NCBI GenBank assembly: GCA_001404055.1
Contig: CXTY01000027.1
Coordinates: 5,001 to 67,699, forward strand
From: Roseibium album
GTDB lineage: Bacteria; Pseudomonadota; Alphaproteobacteria; Rhizobiales; Stappiaceae
Length of the DNA stretch: 62,699 bases
Direction: 5' to 3'
The position numbers and the translations under genes are program-made. A model generated the notes under the pieces. That model was given only the letters and a program-made list of their open reading frames with translations. It had not been told where the DNA came from and did no database searches. Positions 45,484-56,400 of the stretch are shown piece after piece (position 1 is the first letter of the stretch; every line of letters starts with the position of its first letter).

Positions 45484-46147
45484 CTATACTTAGAATTTTA
45501 GTTTTTATAAAGTTTGCTTATACAACACCTTTGAGGACGGCGCTGAAACGAATTGTGAATAGACCATAATTTCTAATGAATAAATTTTCGTTGCCCTAGA
45601 TGGGTAATCATCCCCAATATCCAATGGGTTGGAAATTAGACTTCTCCGGCCTTGGATGAGCTCGTGACCGAGCTCGCACAATCCCCCGATTTCCAATTGG
45701 TGTTTTAAAACGATGACGCTGTTGTCTACCGCTCAACCAGATTTCTGCTCTGATATTCTTGGTCTCTGATCAGGAAAACAGTTTCGGCTTGATCCACTCT
45801 TCGGTCACGTACAGCTGTTAACTCTAACTTGCAGAAATGCCTTCTGCATCTTACGAAGGAGCGTAATTCTTGGTACTTTGAATTTAGATAAAATTTTATC
45901 GATTTGGGGCGTTACGTTTGGCGTGTTTGGCATTGAATGTTGGAGCTACCTTTTATTGGCTTGTTGCCATAGGTTTCATGCTACTCACGGTGGTTGAGCT
46001 TGGCTTCAAAAATCGCATCAGTTTGCAGCGTGTTACCGCAGCCGCCGCTTATTCTGCCACGTGGCCACTTACAGTCGCACTGGTCCAGACAGCGTTAAAC
46101 AGACAGCGCAGGAAACGGTGAGCGCCTTCGGTTTTCAGTAGTACATC
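45484..46147. other. AT-rich region without a supported gene
   Basis: No recognisable gene. A possible 67-codon frame at 45918-46121 on the plus strand encodes a hydrophobic segment (YWLVAIGFMLLTVVELGF) and a basic tail, but starts with TTG and has no ribosome site. An inverted repeat GAGCTCG / CGAGCTC (45658-45664, 45669-45675) is present without a T-run. The composition is lower in GC than the flanking EPS genes, which suggests transferred DNA. Confidence 0.4.
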
Positions 46148-46567
46148 TTGAAAAAGCATTCTGAATTTTTTGAAGGTTTTGTTACGATAGAATTCACTCA
46201 GGTCCACATTGAGGACCTCGAGATTGTTCCTCTGGAACTCTGGCTCCGCGTCAAGGAACGACAGGAAGTAATTACCGCGACCTACGGAAAAACAAAAACC
46301 AATCCCTTAAACGCCACACAGCGCCCCAAATACCTGCTCAGCCGAAGACTGGAATGCGCGGAGTGCGGCGGCACCTACGCTGTCATGGCCAAAGAACGGT
46401 ATGGATGCTCCAAACACAAAAACAAACTGGGTTGCGACAACGAGCGAACCATTTCCCGGAAGGACCTGGAACAACGCGTTCTGAAGGCGTTTCCAAACTC
46501 CATGTTTTCAACCACGAACCTCAGAGACCGGGATTGCCAACTTGTTGATGTAGCTCGGCTTTGGTAG
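46148..46567 (+). pseudogene. Serine recombinase C-terminal fragment, cut by an IS6 element
   Basis: The recognisable part (about 46190-46529) is the end of the Recombinase domain (LEIVPLELWLRVKERQ) and the zinc beta-ribbon of large serine recombinases (KYLLSRRLECAECGGTY, then GCSKHKNKLGCDNERTIS). The catalytic N-terminal resolvase domain is missing and the reading frame enters the IS at 46530, ending 12 codons inside it. It is thus broken at both ends. Such recombinases integrate phages and mobile islands, so it is a relic of an earlier insertion beside the exopolysaccharide locus. Confidence 0.8.
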
Positions 46568-47341
46568 ATGGCTGTGATGTTTCAGAGTTCAGATTTTCCT
46601 CGCCTTAAGGGCTTCCGTTTTCCCAGGTCGATCATTTCCTACGCGGTTTGGGCGTATCATCGCTTTGCGTTGAGTGCGGCAGACGTTGAAGACCTTCTGG
46701 CGGAGCGGGGTGTTTGTGTCAGCCGGGAAACGATCCACAAATGGGTAAACCGGTTTGGCCGGCATTTCGAGCGCTGCATTCGCCGGGACCGGCCAAAGCC
46801 AAACAGCAAATGGCACCTGGATGAGATGGTGATTATCATTGGCGGTGTGAAATACTGGCTCTGGCGGGCCATTGATGGCGATGGAGACGTGCTCGATATT
46901 CTGGTTCAATCCCGCCGAAACGCAAAGGCGGCCAGGCGCTTCTTTGGCGCATTAGTCACACAATTTGGCGAACCCAGGGTCGTGGTGAGCGACAAATTAC
47001 GCAGCTACACCAAGCCGGTTCAGGCCCTTGCACCGGATGCTGATCATCGCGCCCACAAGGGGTTGAACAACAGGATTGAGAATTCCCATCGCCCGACACG
47101 CAAGCGGGAGAAGATCTTTGGTCGGTTCAAACCACCCCGCCAAGCGCAGCGGTTTCTGTCTGCCCATGATCAGATCAACACGATCTTCCGGCCGCGCCGA
47201 TACAGACTGACGGCAGCCTCATACCGGCACGCAAGGGCGGATGCATTCGGACTTTGGCAGGACTACACCGGCGAGATGAACGCCTGAAATCCGAGAAAAA
47301 CGGGAGCCCATGCAGGCCTGACAAAATAAGTTGGCAATGCC
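46530..47341 (+). mobile_element. IS6-family insertion sequence, copy 1 (complete, 812 bp)
   Basis: The terminal inverted repeats are GGGATTGCCAACTT (46530-46543) and, at the right end inward, GGCATTGCCAACTT (47341-47328), one mismatch in 14. One transposase gene fills the element. Flanking 8-mers (CAGAGACC left, CTCTAAGG right) do not match, so there is no target duplication, which suggests later recombination between copies. A second, inverted copy begins at 62259; the overlapping right-end sequences differ by a single base over the 54 bp I compared. Confidence 0.9.
46568..47287 (+). CDS. IS6-family transposase
   Basis: 239 residues, standard for IS6/IS26-type DDE transposases. An N-terminal helix-turn-helix region (LLAERGVCVSRETIHKWVNR) precedes the DDE core: first Asp in KWHLDEMVI, second in VVVSDKLRSYTK and Glu in NNRIENSHRPTRKRE. 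It catalyses replicative transposition. The frame is intact with an ATG start 38 bp inside the left end. Confidence 0.95.
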   Translation: MAVMFQSSDFPRLKGFRFPRSIISYAVWAYHRFALSAADVEDLLAERGVCVSRETIHKWVNRFGRHFERCIRRDRPKPNSKWHLDEMVIIIGGVKYWLWRAIDGDGDVLDILVQSRRNAKAARRFFGALVTQFGEPRVVVSDKLRSYTKPVQALAPDADHRAHKGLNNRIENSHRPTRKREKIFGRFKPPRQAQRFLSAHDQINTIFRPRRYRLTAASYRHARADAFGLWQDYTGEMNA

Positions 47342-47683
47342 CTCTAAGGCGTTTGGCCGCTGCACCACCACTTGGGAAGGAGCCGCCGTGCTCCCCCAAG
47401 ACCCCCAAGGCAATTTCATCGAGACCAACCCTTCGCGGTTTGGATGCCGCCATCGTCTTACTGATGGATCAAGCGCAGGAGAATTCTCTCTCCCTGCACC
47501 CATTGATTAAGGGACTTCCGATTTTCCTTAAAAGCTCAGCTACAATTGTAATCCAGGCGTGAGCAGAAGTGTGTATCAATGCAAATCGTAGCGATAAATT
47601 TCGATTGTCAGCCCCTGAGAAACTATCTTTCGTGCGAAGTCATGAATAGCAAATTCTGGATCAAGTAACCTGGTTCATGCGGG
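47342..47683. other. IS-flanking relic sequence
   Basis: There is no intact gene between the IS right end and the TRAP binding-protein gene. A reading frame on the minus strand (about 47453 down to the IS boundary) encodes a basic peptide starting MAASKPRRVGLDEIALGV that is cut at the IS end. I cannot identify it; it may be the stump of a gene disrupted by the insertion. Confidence 0.4.
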
Positions 47684-48697
47684 TTACTTGTTGCCTACGA
47701 GCCGTTCAGCGATAAGTCGGTCGCGTGGCGAAAAATTGCTCTGCCAGGCCCCATGCACCGCGTCTATCATTGTGTTCCGATCACTGTCGCTGAACTGCGT
47801 AAGGGTTGCACCTTGCTTGGATACAGTTTCGAGCAGGTTTTGCTGCGATGCGTGCAGTTCCGCGCCGAGCTGCTGCATTGCCTCGCCGAGTGCCTTTTCA
47901 ACCTGTACGATCGTGAAATCATCCAGCCCTATGCGCCAACTGTCGCGCGCTACAAGCCACGCGACTTGACCGCCGACCCGGTCGCTGATCAAGGTATTGC
48001 CGTAACCCGATATCTTTGCGCTCGCGTCCCAATATGCGGTCCAATAGGAATCTGAGGCCGTCATAACAGCGGCATCCACCATTCCCGCTTCCAATGCCAA
48101 GAAGGTTTCCTTCGGGCCAATTGAGACTGGCGACATGCCGAGTTTCTCATAAAAATCAAAGGACATCGTGTTTTGCGGTGTCCGTACAACAAGTCCTTTA
48201 AGATCCGATAATTTATCTACTTTGGTCTGCAAGACCAGATAATCAGAGGTCAACCAAGTTGCGCCAAGATATTCGAGATTGCTTTCCGCAAAAAGATCTC
48301 TGATAGCCTCTTCGCCTTCACTTTCAGGCAAATTCTTCCAAGTGTCGAAATTGATAAAAAGATCGCTCCTCTCCAGAGGCCCAACATCAATGCCATTTGA
48401 CGCAAGCAGGCTGGCTTGGCTGAGTAGGAAATCATACCGTCCCTCAAACAGATCTGGCACGATCCGGTGCCACCCGCCAAGTTCTTGCGCGGAATAGAGT
48501 TCGAACCGCACAGTGTAATCCGCTGCCGCTTGTAGCTCCGGCAACATCTCCTTCAAACGGAGATATGCAGGATGGTTGACCGGGAAGGTGTGGACGATCC
48601 GCAAGCTGTCACCACTGGATCCGGAAAGGGCGGGAGAAGCGAAGAGACTGCTACACACTAGGAGGACAAAACCCAAAACTCGACGGCTCATGTGCAT
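47684..48697 (-). CDS. TRAP-type (DctP family) solute-binding protein
   Basis: 337 residues. The signal peptide (RRVLGFVLLVCSSLFASPALSG) precedes a DctP fold: LRIVHTFPVNHPAYLRLKEM, FELYSAQELGGWHRIVPDL, LKGLVVRTPQNTMSFDFYEKLG with the conserved Arg that binds the carboxylate, and ETFLALEAGMVDAAVMTASD. It would bind an organic acid in the periplasm. No DctQ/DctM permease genes are nearby. The ATG at 48697 has GGAG 8 nt upstream and overlaps the preceding gene by 10 nt, so it is coupled to a PKD/TPR membrane protein; a sensory role is possible. Confidence 0.9.
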   Translation of the reverse strand: MHMSRRVLGFVLLVCSSLFASPALSGSSGDSLRIVHTFPVNHPAYLRLKEMLPELQAAADYTVRFELYSAQELGGWHRIVPDLFEGRYDFLLSQASLLASNGIDVGPLERSDLFINFDTWKNLPESEGEEAIRDLFAESNLEYLGATWLTSDYLVLQTKVDKLSDLKGLVVRTPQNTMSFDFYEKLGMSPVSIGPKETFLALEAGMVDAAVMTASDSYWTAYWDASAKISGYGNTLISDRVGGQVAWLVARDSWRIGLDDFTIVQVEKALGEAMQQLGAELHASQQNLLETVSKQGATLTQFSDSDRNTMIDAVHGAWQSNFSPRDRLIAERLVGNK

Positions 48698-49773
48698 CGC
48701 GAATTCTCCAATGCTGTTTTGAGCCGTGACTGGTCCTGCATACTCAATTGGTGGATCATCACATGAAGGCTCTGAACATGAGCGTCTTCAAAATGTTCGC
48801 TGGCGATGATCAACTGTTTGAGGTGGGGCTGATCGCAAAGAATGGCGCGCATTTTGTCAGCTTCGAGGAACTCTGTTGCTCCGCTGGACAGTACATCCAC
48901 GATTAGATGTGTGAAATTCGCAACCTGATTGAGTCGACCGGGTTGATTGCGCACCGGGCTAAGGAGATCCATGGCCTTATCGTATTCCGCCTCCATTGCG
49001 GTGGCCAGCGCCGCGTAAAAGGCCACACGCGGTCCGCCCTTGCGCTCGGCAAGAAGCGGCTCCAACTGCTCAATCGCCCTGCCGCCTTCGCCGACAAGAA
49101 GGTAATGGATCGCCATGTCGACCTTATAGATCACATCAGCCGGATGAAGCTCCAGAGCGTTTTCCATGGCTGAAACACCATGGGCAAATTCTCCGCGATT
49201 GCGATGGGCTTCGGCGGCGAGTTGGTGAATTTTTGCGCATTCTTCTTTCGGAATTCGGTTTCCGCAGGCGAATCGTACAGAATTCGCAATATCGATTGCG
49301 CCAACAAAATCCCCTATTTGGATCAATTTATGGATTCCGTCCAAGGTTTGAAGAAATGAAAGACGGTCGAATGCTTCTTTCACCTCGATTACCTTAGCCA
49401 TGCTGGCTTCAAGTTTAGCCGCATCGTGAACCATTACATTGACGGCATATATTCCCGGTTTATCAAACGTGTATTCAATGACGGGTTCCGACGTATTCAT
49501 GGGTTGTGAGTTGATCGTCCAATCGAATTGTAGTGTGCCGCCTTCGGGATCGGATGACCCGGAGGCGATCAAAAAAGCCTGGTGAGGCGCTTCGCCCTTG
49601 TCGGGGTGAACCACCAAATTCGCCGTTGGAGATTTGTTTTCAGGATACAGCCGATCATAAAAGCCAATTACCATTCCGCCGGATCCGCCAAGGAAACCAA
49701 GCACTAGGCCGACAAGACCCAGTATAAAGCTCTGATATTTGCTGCCTTTGGTTTCAGATGCGGCTTCAGTCAC
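48688..49773 (-). CDS. Membrane-anchored PKD and TPR-like protein
   Basis: 361 residues. A helix near the N-terminus (about residues 15-38, SFILGLVGLVLGFLGGSGGM) anchors the protein. A PKD-like beta-sandwich (about 48-133) shows the typical SGSSDPEGGTLQFDWTINS and YTFDKPGIYAVNVMVHD. Helical TPR-like repeats follow (about 155-350, including GEFAHGVSAMENALELHPAD). Most of the protein should be periplasmic. It is translationally coupled to the TRAP-type binding protein downstream, so the two probably form a complex. Function is unknown. Confidence 0.78.
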   Translation of the reverse strand: MTEAASETKGSKYQSFILGLVGLVLGFLGGSGGMVIGFYDRLYPENKSPTANLVVHPDKGEAPHQAFLIASGSSDPEGGTLQFDWTINSQPMNTSEPVIEYTFDKPGIYAVNVMVHDAAKLEASMAKVIEVKEAFDRLSFLQTLDGIHKLIQIGDFVGAIDIANSVRFACGNRIPKEECAKIHQLAAEAHRNRGEFAHGVSAMENALELHPADVIYKVDMAIHYLLVGEGGRAIEQLEPLLAERKGGPRVAFYAALATAMEAEYDKAMDLLSPVRNQPGRLNQVANFTHLIVDVLSSGATEFLEADKMRAILCDQPHLKQLIIASEHFEDAHVQSLHVMIHQLSMQDQSRLKTALENSRCT

Positions 49774-50042
49774 GGTTAGTAACCTGATCTAGAAACGACT
49801 ACATCAGAGTACAACTTATCGTGGAGAAAAGCAATTTGGCGCCCTTGGTCCAGGTCTGGTGCTAACTGCTGAGTTTATACCTTTTAGGTTGCGCGAAAGT
49901 CAGGTTCACCGAAGAGCGCCGTGGTCATTTGCTAGGCGTTTGAAACCTTACTACGCCAGATCTTCTTTTTGTCAGGCCGCCAGGTATCTCAAGTTACTTC
50001 ACGACAAACAGTGCTTTACTGATTTCACGATGAGCATTCCGA

Positions 50043-50372
50043 CTATCTCCAGAGCTTTCCGCCGGAACTGGTTTTGTAGCCTGTCTTCGTCTTGCTCACA
50101 GTGAAGCAGCTTTCCTTGCCATTACGAAGTGTCTTGTACTTTGTGCAGATTTTGTTTCCGCTGACGCGCAAAGTGCCGTTGAAGGTTTTTCCACCCGAAC
50201 GGACTTTGACACTGGTCCTGTTGTAAGTGACCTTGCCTTCCGCACCTCCTTGCTGGAAAAACCAGGTTTTGCCGATGACTTCGTCTGGGGAAACGGAAGC
50301 AGCCAAAGACGGCGACGTCAGGCTAAGCCCAAAAGCGAATGCCGCAGCTACACAGAGAAAACGATTTGTCAT
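50043..50372 (-). CDS. Small secreted protein, unknown function
   Basis: 109 residues. The signal peptide (MTNRFLCVAAAFAFGLSL, cut after SPSLAA) precedes a compact basic domain of about 85 residues with VIGKTWFFQQGGAEG and CTKYKTLRNGKESCF; the two Cys could form a disulphide. The shape suggests a small lipocalin-like or DUF995-like barrel, but I cannot assign it. The ATG at 50372 has AAGGAA upstream. It lies just after the RTX operon terminator on the same strand. Confidence 0.72.
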   Translation of the reverse strand: MTNRFLCVAAAFAFGLSLTSPSLAASVSPDEVIGKTWFFQQGGAEGKVTYNRTSVKVRSGGKTFNGTLRVSGNKICTKYKTLRNGKESCFTVSKTKTGYKTSSGGKLWR

Positions 50373-50398
50373 TCCAAAATTCCTTTCTAATTCGAATG

Positions 50399-50438
50399 AA
50401 GAAAAGAGCCCCGCCCGGACCATGCGCTCAGGGCGAGG
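50399..50438 (-). terminator. Rho-independent terminator of the RTX operon
   Basis: Read on the minus strand, CCTCGCCC (50438-50431) pairs with GGGCGGGG (50416-50409) across a 14-nt loop, with one G-U pair, followed by CTCTTTTC. It lies 50 bp after the RTX stop codon, so the transcript should end before the small secreted-protein gene. Confidence 0.6.
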
Positions 50439-50488
50439 GAAGTTGGGTCACATGAGTTGGAAGTGACCTAGGGAATTACTCAAAAAGC

Positions 50489-53400
50489 TTAGACAAACTG
50501 GAAATCATCCTGTGTCAGATCGGCGACCTGAACGTTCTCAAGCGTGATGTTCGTATTGCCGTCTATGGTGAGAACGGTGTTTGCCCCATCATCTGTTGCT
50601 GCGGCCAGGACTTCGGCAAAATCGGCGAAGACTGAGCTTTCAATCTGAAGAACATCGCCTTCTCCAGACGAGAAGTCCTTCACCGTGTCATGGCCCTGAT
50701 CACCGGACTGGAAGACAAAAGTGTCAGCACCGGCTCCACCCAACATCCAATCATCGCCGTCACCACCGATGAGAACATCATCGCCAGAACCAGCTGTTGT
50801 CTTAAGGTCAACCGAGACATTGTCGATCAGGATAGCGGTGTTGCCTTTGCCGCTGCCGTCATTGGCATAGGTTATGGCAATCGTGCCGGACTGGTCGCCA
50901 TCGGCACTACTGACATCGTAAGTGAGAGTTTCCCAATCATTGAATGAAGAAATCCGGTCAATTTCCTCTCCGTTCCACCAAACGACAGCTTCCGGTCCAT
51001 CTTCAAGCAGCTTTCCATTAAGACTGGCCACTTCCAGGGAAATCTGAAGATCGAGCCCGATAGGTAGATCGTCAATGGTCTGGCTGGCCGACTGTGCAGC
51101 GTTCGATCCAAGCTTGAGCGTATGACCAGCCCCTGGCTCTCCTGGACCGAAGACACCAGACTTGCCGTTGCCCTCCGGAACAATGTCCCAGGCGCCTGCA
51201 ATATCATCAGTGTAGAGCGGACCGATTGCATCGAAGTCGCCATTGATGAGAAGGTTCTTGGCAAGGCTGTCGCCAATCAGGACATCGTTGCCGTCTCCAC
51301 CAGTAAGCTGGTCGTTGCCGGAAGCGCCAATCAGGATGTCATCACCGGTACTGCCGAAAACCGTGTCATCACGGCTTCCGCCATCTAAATAGTCGTTACC
51401 AGCACCACCTTCGATGTCATCCGCGCCGAAGTTGCCATAGACCACATCGTTGCCACTTCCGGCATCGATCACATCATCCGCGCCATCGGCTAGATCGACC
51501 GGTGCGAGAGAGACATTGTCGATCAGAACGCCCTGACCATTCCCCTTGCCATCGGCTTCAAAGGAAAGGTCGAAGATGCCTGAGGCCGGAACTTCGAATT
51601 CAACGCTGTAGTCCGCTGACGCAGTATCGGGCAGGAAGGTAGCGACCACCAGTCCGTTCACCAGCACATCGATGGAGCTCGGCTGGCTCTTATTTCCGCC
51701 ATTGAAGGCGGAGGCATCAAACGTCAGGCGAACAACATCACCTGCATTGGCTTCGCTGACCGTCTGAGTTGCCGAGCTGCCAGATTTAAGGTTCAGGGCT
51801 GCCCTGTCCGTATTGGTCCCGCCAATACCGGCACCGGACGTGTGCAGCTTCGCACCCTTGTTAAGAGACCAATGGTCTTCCGAGGCAAAGCCACCATTGA
51901 CGATATATTCCGAAGGCAGGGTCAGATCGCCATCGATGACATCGTTGCCATCCCCGCCTTCAATCACATCGTTACCACGACCACCAATGATGTCATCATA
52001 ACCGGCTCCACCCAGAAGCAGATCATTCCCTTCGCGGCCGTCGATATGATCGTTGCCCGCAAGACCCTCGATCTTGTTGGCGAGGGCATCGCCTAACAGA
52101 ATGTCGTCGTGAGATGAGCCAACGAGGTTTTCGATGAATTGAAGCGTGTCACCTTCGGCATGACCGCCAAGACCGATACCTGTCACCAGATCCACGGTGA
52201 CACCGGTATCAGAAGCGGAATAGTCCGCAGTGTCGATGCCTTCGCCGCCATCGAGCGCATCCGCGCCCGGACCGCCGATCAGCCAGTCATCGCCAATACC
52301 GCCTGACAAGCTGTCGTTCCCGGTGCCGCCGTCCAGCAGATCGTCACCACCAAGACCAGAGAGCTGGTCACTGCCGGCAAAGCCCTGAATGACATTGGTA
52401 ACTTCGTCACCGGTCAGCTCATCATCAAAGGCAGAACCATCGAGGTTCTCGATTTCTGAGAGCGTATCGCCTTCAGCGTGACCTCCAGACCCCGTGCCGG
52501 TGGTCAGGTTCACAATGACACCCGCATCAGAGTCGGTGTAATCTGCGGTATCGATCCCGGCTCCGCCAATCAACTCATCTGCGCCAGCCAGACCGATCAG
52601 GCGATCATCGCCAGCCTTACCGTCAAGTCGGTTGGAACTTGCATCACCAATGAGAAGATCATCAAACGCAGACCCATCGAGATTTTCGACACCTGACAAT
52701 GTATCGCCTTCGGCATGACCACCAAAACCAGTCCCTGTTGTCAGATTGACGGTGACACCAGCGTCCGAAGCGGTGTAGTCGCCAGTATCAACCCCAGCGT
52801 CACCGATCAGCTCATCTGCGCCTTCAAGACCTGCCAGTCGATCATCGCCTGCCTTGCCGTCTAGGCGGTTCGACCCAGCATCTCCCGTCAGCACATCATC
52901 GAAGGCAGAACCATCGAGATTTTCGATTTCTGTCAGCGTATCGCCTTCAGCGTGACCACCTGATCCGGTTCCAGAAGTGAGGTTTACAACAACACCAACG
53001 TCGGATGCTGTGTAGTCAGCAGTATCAACACCATCGCCGCCGATCAGGACATCTGCGCCGGCGAGACCAGCCAGACGATCATCTCCCGCCTTACCATCGA
53101 GACGGTTGGAGCCTGCGTCTCCGGTCAGATCATCGTCGAATACGGAACCGTCCAGGTTTTCGACACCAGACAGGGTATCGCCGTCAGCGTGACCGCCAGA
53201 GCCCGTACCGGTGGTCAGGTTCACAATGACACTGGCATCGGAGTCAGTGTAATCCGCGGTGTCGATACCGTCTCCGCCAACCAGTTCATCCGTACCGGTG
53301 AGGCCGATCAGACGATCATCGCCAGCCTTGCCGTCAAGACGGTTGGAGCCTGCGTCGCCGATGAGGAGATCGTTGAAAGCGGATCCATCGATGTTCTCAA

Positions 53401-56400
53401 TGCCGGAAAGCGTATCGCCTTCGGCGTGACCTCCGATGCCTTCACCGCTGGTGAGGTTGACAGTCACTGCTGCTGTGGAAGCCGTATAGTCGGCTGTGTC
53501 GATGCCTTCACCACCGATGAGCTCATCGGCACCTCCGAGACCCGCCAAGCGATCATCACCTGCTTTGCCGTCCAAACGGTTCGATCCGGCATCTCCGGTC
53601 AAAACGTCATTGAAGGCAGAACCGTCAAGGTTCTCGATTTCTGAGAGAGTATCGCCTTCGGCATGACCACCGGACCCGGTGCCCGTCGCAAGGTTCACAA
53701 CGACGCCTGCGTCGGACGCAGTGTGATCACCAACGTCTGTGCCATCGCCGCCAATCAACGCATCAGCCCCGGCAAGACCCGCCAGGCGATCATTGCCCGA
53801 TTTGCCATCGAGACGGTTCGCGGCAGCATCGCCTGTCAAATCATCGTCGAAGTCTGAGCCGTCCAGATTTTCAATGGCAGAAAGAGTGTCACCCTCGGCA
53901 TGGCCTCCGAAACCAGTTCCGGCGGCAAGGCTTACGGAAACGCCCGCATCCGATGCAGAATAGTCAGCCGTATCCGTACCCGCACCGCCGATCAACTCAT
54001 CGGCTCCGGTAAGACCCGCCAACCGGTCATCCCCCGCCTGGCCATCAAGGCGGTTTGAGGCAGCATTACCTGTCAAGCTGTCAGCGTAAGCAGACCCAGT
54101 GAGATATTCGATCCCTGTCAAGGTGTCTCCTTCAGCCTCCCCGCCAACACCTGCACCTGCGAAAAGATCAACGCTGACACTTGCGCTCGAAGAAGAATAA
54201 TCAGCACGGTCAGTTCCGCTACCGCCAACCAGAATGTCGGCGCCTGCGCCACCCACAAGGTCATCATCGCCGGTGCCGCCAATCAGAAGATCGTCGCCAG
54301 TGCCACCGTCGAGCAGATCATCGCCATCGCCGCCTTGCAGAATGTCGTCATCGGCTTCCCCGAAGAGCTGGTCGTTGCCGGTACCGCCGGAAAGCAGGTC
54401 TTCGCCAGATCCGCCATGGGCTGTGTCATTGCCAAAGCCGGCCCAGACACGGTCGTTGCCAGACCCTGCCGTCACAGTGTCGTTGCCGAGCCCGGCAATT
54501 ACGGCATCATCGCCATCGCCAGTCGAAATGATTTCTGAAGTATCTGTGCCCAGAACTGTGTCGGAGCCCGCCGTGCCGGAAATTGAGGCACTGCCGTCGC
54601 CGATGATCGCACCGGAAATGTCGATCGGTAGAGCGCTGGTGAAGGCGAGCGTTTCAATGGCAAAGTCGGACTGCAATCCATCCTGAATGTTGATCACCGT
54701 GTTGACAGCAACCGAACCGCTTTCATTTTCCGCGTTCAGCGTCAGAATGAGATCATCACCATCTTGCCGGGCTGACAGGTCATCTGGAGAGACAAGAGAT
54801 TCGAACTGGATCGTGTCGTTGCCACCATCAACCGCCGTATGCGTCGTTGTGGTTCTTGTGCCATAGACTGCCGTCTGTCCCGAATATCCAGCCAGATACT
54901 GCTCTTCATTGACCGATGTCGAAATGTCGAAGTCATAGATGCCGATCGCCTCATGACCGAAGCCGACGACGTAAGTGTCATCGCCAGCCCCACCCAGGAG
55001 TGCATCATTGCCAGCACCGCCAGAAAGAACGTCATTGCCACTCTCGCCGCGGAGCTGGTCGTCACCATCCAGACCATAAAGCCGGTTGGCGTTGCCATCA
55101 CCGCGTAGGCGGTCGTCATGACCAGATCCAAACAGACTTTCGATGCTTGTAAGCACATCGCCCGTTGCATCGCCTCCTGAAGCAGTGCCATCCGTTAGGT
55201 CGATCTCAACAGCAGATCCAGATGTGGTGTAATCGGCAACATCATCACCTGCACCACCATCAAGCTGGTCGGCGCCTGCGCCACCAGATAGAATGTCGTC
55301 ACCACTTGCGCCAGACAGATCGTCGTTGCCACCAAGTCCCTCGAGGGCGTTGTCGTTCTCATCGCCCACAAGGATATCGGCGTGCTCGGAGCCTACGATG
55401 TTTTCAACATTGGTCAGCGTATCGCCGGCAGCATCGCCGCCTGACCCTGTTCCCGTTGCCAGATTGACGGAAACACCGGAGCCGGATTGTGAATAGATAA
55501 CCGTGTCTGACCCAAGACCACCATCGATCTGATCGTTGCCCTGATCTCCGAAGATGACATCCTGGCCGGAGCCAGCTTCAATCGTATCATTGCCAATCCC
55601 ACCAAGGATCACATCGTTGGCGAAACCACCCGTCAGGCTGTCATTGCCGCCTTTGCCGTCCATGAACATCGAACCAAAAGAACTGGCCGCATCGAAGACA
55701 TCGTTGCCCGCTGCACCGGTGACAATTGCTGAACGGGCAAAGCTGCGGCTGACACCACTGTCATTGGTGGCAATAAAGGCATCTCGGCCGTTATCTGCTT
55801 CGATAAAGACGCCGTCGCCATCAACCGTAGTGTTGGAACCCCATGTCTCATGGGCAAAAGAAACATCGCCAACGCTCAGGGTGTTACCGTCTGAGGTCGT
55901 GGCATCCGCAGTACCGTGAATGACGGTTCCATCTGACAGAGCCGTTGTGGTGGCGTCGGAGTAGCTTAGGCCAATGCTTGTGATGCCGCGCTCAGTCAGG
56001 GTGGTTAGTTCGCCGTCATCGACCACTCCGTCACTGTCCGCGTCCTGCCACAGCCGGAATTCGGACCAGCGCTCGTCACTCGCATCGAACACACCATCCT
56101 GGTTGCTATCAAAGACAGTTGCCAGGGCTTCGAGGTCGGTATCTGCTGGATTATCCGCTGTCAGCTGGGCAAAGGCGATCTGCGAGGCGCCATGAACCTG
56201 ACCATCACCCTCTGCATCCCAGAAGAGCAGCGCATCGTCGGGTGAAACCCATGCCGTCGCTTCATCATAGCCGTCATTGTCAAAATCAAATAGGGCAGAA
56301 GAATTTTCCAGAAGTGTCAGCTCAAGGCCGTCGTTGTCGAGGTCAACAACAAGCGGTTTGCCTGAACCACCGCCACCACCACCGCCGCCGCCGCCGGAAC

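Noticed and set aside
45918..46121. 67-codon hydrophobic frame before the recombinase relic
   Set aside because: TTG start, no ribosome site and no recognisable family; may be chance in AT-rich DNA.
47684..48697. TRAP binding protein as part of a complete transporter
   Set aside because: No DctQ or DctM gene is adjacent; the coupled neighbour is a PKD/TPR protein.
52070..54240. Regular 237-bp repeats considered as a CRISPR array
   Set aside because: The units are coding, in frame, and far longer than CRISPR repeats; they encode RTX protein.
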